From positions 1 through 25,938 of the forward strand of contig DATKEN010000100.1 of assembly GCA_035512155.1 (NCBI GenBank): a stretch of 25,938 bases of DNA, read 5' to 3'. The position numbers and the translations under genes were made by a program. Shown piece after piece: positions 22,799-25,938 of this stretch. The notes beneath the pieces were generated by a model. That model was not told the DNA's origin. It ran no database searches and saw nothing but the letters and a program-made list of their open reading frames with translations. Every line of letters starts with the position of its first letter. Positions within the stretch are counted from its first letter, which is position 1. This stretch comes from JABCYV01 sp035512155. GTDB taxonomy: Bacteria > Acidobacteriota > Terriglobia > Terriglobales > Acidobacteriaceae.

Positions 22799-22962
22799 TG
22801 CCCAGTGTCGGGTAGTGGTGCAGTTGATTTGTCATTCTGGAGCAAGCGCTCTTTGCGCCGCGAAGGCTCCGAGCGAGCCGTGCGAATCGTCGCGTTCTTT
22901 GCGACGCAATATCGCACGCTTGGCTCGCTTCCTTATCAAACTGCACCAATGCCCAGTGTCGG
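22799..22962. mobile_element. MITE-like palindromic element with terminal repeats
   Basis: The 13-bp direct repeats TGCCCAGTGTCGG at 22799-22811 and 22950-22962 flank an interior that starts with TGGTGCAGTT (22816-22825) and ends with its exact complement AACTGCACCA (22939-22948). The centre is a long interrupted hairpin: AGCGAGCC/GGCTCGCT, CGTGCGA/TCGCACG and GTCGC/GCGAC around loop GTTCTTT. No reading frame is plausible. It fits a non-autonomous element with target-site duplication or a compound REP repeat. The rest of the 371-bp gap (22606-22976) holds only the EF-G ribosome binding site and no feature I can name. Confidence 0.65.
22872..22930. repeat. Palindromic repeat (GTTCTTT-loop family), copy 3
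   Basis: This is the central hairpin of the MITE-like element. Its core CGCGTTCTTTGCG (22891-22903) is identical to the cores at 9864-9876 (complement) and 17919-17931, although the outer stem sequence differs from those two copies. Confidence 0.65.
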
Positions 22963-22976
22963 CTGAGGCCGGCCTC

Positions 22977-23307
22977 TCACCATTTCCTGAAAATCACAAA
23001 AACCGCCGCCACGATCAGCCCAAAACCCACGATGTAGTTCCACTTGATTTGCTCATCCAGATAAAAGACCGAGAACACGGAGAAAACCGTAAGTGTAATT
23101 ACCTCCTGGATGGTCTTGAGCTGCGCCGCGGTGAACTCGTAAGATCCAAATCCGGTTTGCCGGAACCTGAAAGCAATACTCAAAAAAGGCGATGCCCCAG
23201 CTAATGACGATGACTTTGAACAACGGCGCTTGGCGGTACTTCAAGTGACCATACCAGGCAAAAGTCATAAAAATGTTGGAGATGGTGAGCAGGACGATCG
23301 TGGTCAT
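22977..23307 (-). pseudogene. Frameshifted DUF486 (DMT-like) small membrane protein
   Basis: Two overlapping frames make up one DUF486 protein of about 110 residues. Frame one gives MTTIVLLTISNIFMTFAWYG, HLKYRQAPLFKVIVISWGIA and FFEYCFQVPANRI. Frame two then continues with FGSYEFTAAQLKTIQEVITL, TVFSVFSVFYLDEQIKWNYI and VGFGLIVAAVFVIF. The join lies near 23155, in ATTTGGA, where the family would read about NRIG(F)G; a loss of 5 nt (one ATTGG unit) or an equivalent slip explains it. Intact members have four membrane helices and an unknown transport-like role. This is either a real pseudogene next to a mobile-element-like repeat or an assembly/sequencing error. Family recognition is good because both halves match on either side of the break. 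Confidence 0.82.
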
Positions 23308-23655
23308 AATCGCTATCCTGCCTCAAACGGCACTGATTTTTCTACCCATATAGGTTCAGGCGGTGCATCAAAAAATGCATCGAACCCGCCCAATTCACTA
23401 ACCACAAAGAGGTCATCCCGACACCCCGCGCTCACCAGCGGGGCGAGGGATCTGGCGTGCACTGCCTCGCTTTACTAGGTTCCCGCGTGAAGTGAGGTGC
23501 CCAGCCGCGCTCCTGCCCGCTCTAGCCGTACAAGCTTGACAATTTTGTGACACTGCACCCCAAGCGACCCTTGTACACTGTTTCTGCGAGGGACGAGCAA
23601 AGCGAACCATCCCCGCTCGGTAAACCGATTTCTAGCGACGACGTCTAAGAAGGAC
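23308..23655. other. Intergenic region without a recognisable gene
   Basis: No supported reading frame. A CCCCGC/GCGGGG hairpin with an 8-nt loop lies at about 23422-23441, inside a GTCATCCCGA...GCGAGGGATCTGGC stretch that looks like a dispersed repeat (inference). A TTGACA at 23536-23541 may be the -35 of the Cys-rich gene's promoter, but no good -10 stands at the usual distance. Confidence 0.4.
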
Positions 23656-24009
23656 GTGAACCCGGTGCATCGTTTGACCGCCAGATTATTACTGATCCTG
23701 CTGCTGGTGAGCGCGTTCGCTCCTGTGGCTCTGGCGATCTCTACGCCGCCACCGCATGCCTGCTGCCTGCGCAAGCCCCTGCGCGACGGCCGGCATGACC
23801 CTGAGATTCAATCTACCCCCGCTTGCTGCCGCCACGATTGTTGCCGTCCCTTGACAGTTTCGCTGTGGGCGCATTTCGTGCCCCTGGCGGTTGCCCGTGT
23901 TGCTCCCACCTCAGTGCCCTTGCCATCCGAACTCCACCCGATTCACCGGACCAGCGGCGACAACCGCTCGCATTCGGTCCGCGCCCCTCCGCAGTTCTCC
24001 ATCGCCTGA
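23656..24009 (+). CDS. Small secreted His/Cys-rich protein upstream of TonB receptor
   Basis: Not assigned to a named family. The signal peptide (MHRLTARLLLILLLVSAFAP plus VALA) is clear if translation starts at GTG 23665, or nine nucleotides earlier at GTG 23656; AAGGA lies upstream of both. The short mature part contains HACCLRKPLRDGRHD and STPACCRHDCCRPL: six cysteines in three CC pairs together with histidines, a pattern suited to binding Cu, Zn or another soft metal. The C-terminal third is Pro/Arg/Ser-rich and of low complexity. It lies about 180 bp before a TonB-dependent receptor on the same strand, so a role as periplasmic metal carrier or sensor for that receptor is possible (inference). 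The codon pattern supports a real gene only moderately. Confidence 0.55.
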   Translation: MNPVHRLTARLLLILLLVSAFAPVALAISTPPPHACCLRKPLRDGRHDPEIQSTPACCRHDCCRPLTVSLWAHFVPLAVARVAPTSVPLPSELHPIHRTSGDNRSHSVRAPPQFSIA

Positions 24010-24110
24010 TCGTTTCACCGAAACGTGTTCCACCACTGGTCCGTGGCGGAGCAATCCCGCGCGTGCGGGGACGTGAGTCTAGCTCAGCATGCTTTTGGTG
24101 GGGCGGCGCC

Positions 24111-24124
24111 TCAGCGCTGAGGTA
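24111..24124. promoter_or_regulatory. Perfect palindrome in TonB receptor leader
   Basis: CCTCAGCGCTGAGG is a perfect 14-bp palindrome 65 bp before the receptor ATG. A CCCGC/GCGGG hairpin lies shortly before it (about 24057-24070). They could be an operator or RNA structure in the leader; neither fits a riboswitch I know. Confidence 0.3.
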
Positions 24125-24188
24125 AAACAGCCGCTATCCGAGGGCGGTAGTCCTTGAGGTGCCGGCCCACCAACCTATTGGAGAACTT

Positions 24189-25938
24189 ATGCGCTTCGTT
24201 CGCGTTCCACTTCTTGGCGGGCTGCTCCTGCTGGCCGCTACCGTCTTCGCCTCTATCTTCGGCTCGGTCCGTGGAATCGTTCATGATCCGCAGCACCGCC
24301 CTGTTCAAGGTGCGATGCTGATGCTACGGGCGAAATCGTCTGATTGGTCTGCCACCAGCACCACCAACGCGGACGGCGCGTTTGAATTCAATGCAGTTCC
24401 CATCGGCGAGTATTCCGTCACCGTCGCCGACCCTGGTTTCACTCAAGTTGCGCAAAACGTAGTCGTCAATTCTGGTACGGAGCCGGTAATGCATTTTCAA
24501 CTCCGCCTTGCGGGGGCGAAGGAAACCGTAAATGTATCGGCTGCGCCGGTGCTTGCCCCGACCGATTCAGCCACCCCCACCACGCTCGTGAGCCGCACCG
24601 ATATCGAGCGCACTCCCGGCGCGGCGCGCAGCAATAGCCTAGCCATGATTACCAACTACGTTCCCGGAGCCTATGTCACGCACGATCAGCTCCACATCCG
24701 CGGCGGACATCAGACCAGTTGGTTGATCGATGGGGTTCCTGTGCCCAATACCAATATCGCTTCGAACCTTGGGCCGCAATTCGATCCCAAAGATATTGAC
24801 TACATGGAAGCGAATCGTGGAAGTTATAGCGCTGAGTTCGGTGACCGAACTTATGGAGTCTTTAACGTCGTCCCTCGTACTGGTTTTGAACGCAACAATC
24901 AAGGAGAACTGGTTCTTAGCGCAGGCAATTTCTACCAGACGAACGATCAGCTCAGCTTTGGCAGCCACACCGAACGATTTGCCTATTACGCCAGCGTCAA
25001 CGGGAACCGCAGCAATCTCGGCATCCAGACACCGGTTCCCGAGATCGTTCATGACGCCGCCAATGGCTATGGAGGCTTCGGCTCAATCATCTTCAACGTC
25101 GATCCCTCCAACCAACTGCGGCTGATAACCTCCCTACGCAAGGACTACTATCAAATCCCTTACGATCCCAACCCGAACGACGCTGAAAACCAGCAATTCA
25201 ACAGTTCTGGTCTTCGCGACGGGGACCATGAGTCCGATGCCATCGTGAACTTTTCCTGGGTCCACACTTTCAATTCGCGCTTGCTGTTAACCCTTTCGCC
25301 TTTCTATCACTACAACCGTGCCAACTACGACAGTTCACCCAATGACACTCCCACCGTCACCACCCAACATCGCGGATCAACCTATGGTGGCGGGCAGGCA
25401 AGTTTCAGTGCGAATGTGGCGAAAAATAACTTGCAGGTTGGTCTGTACAGTTTCTACCAGCGGGACAATGAGTTCTTTGGCGTGACCTTCAGCGACGGCA
25501 GTAACTTACCCGTCGCCGACACCGAGCATCCTTCCGGCAACTTGCTAGCTTTCTTCCTCAACGACAAATTTCAGGTAACGCCCTGGCTGACGTTGATGGC
25601 CGGCATGCGGCCCACGCGTTTCTCTGGTGGTGTTACAGAAACCGCGATCAGCCCACGCTTTGGGGCGGCCCTCACTGTGCCCCATCTGAACTGGACTTTC
25701 CGCGCCTTCTACGGTCATTACTATCAGGCCCCCCCGCTCATTACCGTTTCTGGCCCGCTACTTCAGTTGTGCAACGCCAATAATTGTGGATTCATCCGGC
25801 TCAACGGCGAACGCGACGAGGAACGTCAATTCGGTGTGACCATTCCCTTTCACGCATGGACGCTCGACGCCGACACCTTCAAAACCAACGCCACAAACTT
25901 CTTTGACCACAATAACATCGGCGAATCCAATCTCTTCT
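24189..25938 (+). CDS. TonB-dependent receptor with carboxypeptidase-regulatory-like domain (partial)
   Basis: The window ends inside this gene; 583 codons are visible without a stop. The start ATG at 24189 has GGAGA 5 nt upstream. The order of parts is: signal peptide (MRFVRVPLLGGLLLLAATVF plus AS); CarboxypepD_reg-like Ig fold at about residues 25-110 (GSVRGIVHDPQHRPVQGAML, TNADGAFEFNAVPIGEYSVT); plug domain at about 120-230 (LHIRGGHQTSWLIDGVPVPN, YMEANRGSYSAEFGDRTYGV); then amphipathic strands of the outer-membrane barrel (FRAFYGHYYQAPPLITVSGP). It imports a ligand across the outer membrane using TonB/ExbBD energy. No ligand can be named; the Cys-rich protein upstream hints at metal. It would be one of many such receptors in an acidobacterium. 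Confidence 0.92.
   Translation, partial: MRFVRVPLLGGLLLLAATVFASIFGSVRGIVHDPQHRPVQGAMLMLRAKSSDWSATSTTNADGAFEFNAVPIGEYSVTVADPGFTQVAQNVVVNSGTEPVMHFQLRLAGAKETVNVSAAPVLAPTDSATPTTLVSRTDIERTPGAARSNSLAMITNYVPGAYVTHDQLHIRGGHQTSWLIDGVPVPNTNIASNLGPQFDPKDIDYMEANRGSYSAEFGDRTYGVFNVVPRTGFERNNQGELVLSAGNFYQTNDQLSFGSHTERFAYYASVNGNRSNLGIQTPVPEIVHDAANGYGGFGSIIFNVDPSNQLRLITSLRKDYYQIPYDPNPNDAENQQFNSSGLRDGDHESDAIVNFSWVHTFNSRLLLTLSPFYHYNRANYDSSPNDTPTVTTQHRGSTYGGGQASFSANVAKNNLQVGLYSFYQRDNEFFGVTFSDGSNLPVADTEHPSGNLLAFFLNDKFQVTPWLTLMAGMRPTRFSGGVTETAISPRFGAALTVPHLNWTFRAFYGHYYQAPPLITVSGPLLQLCNANNCGFIRLNGERDEERQFGVTIPFHAWTLDADTFKTNATNFFDHNNIGESNLF

Noticed and set aside
24010..24188. Possible cobalamin or other riboswitch before the TonB receptor
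   Set aside because: The expected B12-box pattern (GCCACTG plus the conserved core) is not present; only generic palindromes are seen.
1..25938. CRISPR arrays, tRNA or rRNA genes, phage or transposase genes
   Set aside because: Read for on both strands; no regularly spaced repeats, cloverleaf candidates or recombinase motifs were seen.

Overview
The window has high GC and reads like a chromosomal segment of an acidobacterium, probably class Terriglobia (inference). Supporting traits are a Ser/Thr kinase with a TPR tail, a TonB-dependent receptor carrying an N-terminal carboxypeptidase-regulatory-like domain, a BamD lipoprotein with a long low-complexity tail, DinB and VOC paralogues, and GC-rich palindromic repeats between and within genes. 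No rRNA, tRNA, CRISPR array, transposase or phage gene was seen.

Layout. 15-4331 (minus strand): a receiver-domain response regulator with a very long disordered tail, a BamD-like lipoprotein and ribulose-phosphate 3-epimerase. 4487-6506 (plus): an ECF sigma factor overlapping a protein with three PhnB-type VOC domains and a sigma-adjacent N-terminal segment. 6563-6669: a cluster of hairpins between convergent genes. 6678-11432 (minus): a membrane Ser/Thr kinase with TPRs and, upstream of it, a GAF-TM-Sel1 protein. 11597-14965 (plus): an envelope-directed group made of a SYLF-amidase fusion, two secreted proteins of unknown function and a YihY/BrkB membrane protein. 15022-17217 (minus): AsmA-family protein. 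17516-18951 (plus): an orphan OppF/DppF-type ATPase carrying a palindromic repeat inside its coding sequence, then a secreted DinB-like protein. 19052-20453 (plus): two consecutive type II toxin-antitoxin modules, both with PIN toxins, each preceded by its own palindromic operator candidate. 20497-22605 (minus): a divergent EF-G paralogue. 22799-22962: a small MITE-like element. 22977-23307 (minus): a frameshifted DUF486 gene. 23656 to the end (plus): a small secreted Cys-rich protein and a TonB-dependent receptor that runs off the window.

The most notable points are: (i) a secreted SYLF (Ysc84)-amidase fusion translationally coupled to a Cys-rich secreted protein; (ii) a hairpin family with a shared 13-nt core at three loci, one copy read in frame through an ABC ATPase and one at the centre of a MITE-like element; (iii) an ECF sigma/VOC pair in which a sigma-adjacent segment is fused to VOC domains while a strong internal ribosome binding site is kept; (iv) an EF-G paralogue lacking both the usual switch-II histidine and the NKxD asparagine; and (v) tandem PIN toxin modules, the second possibly transcribed as a leaderless mRNA. 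Function calls rest on motif recognition by eye. No database search was run.
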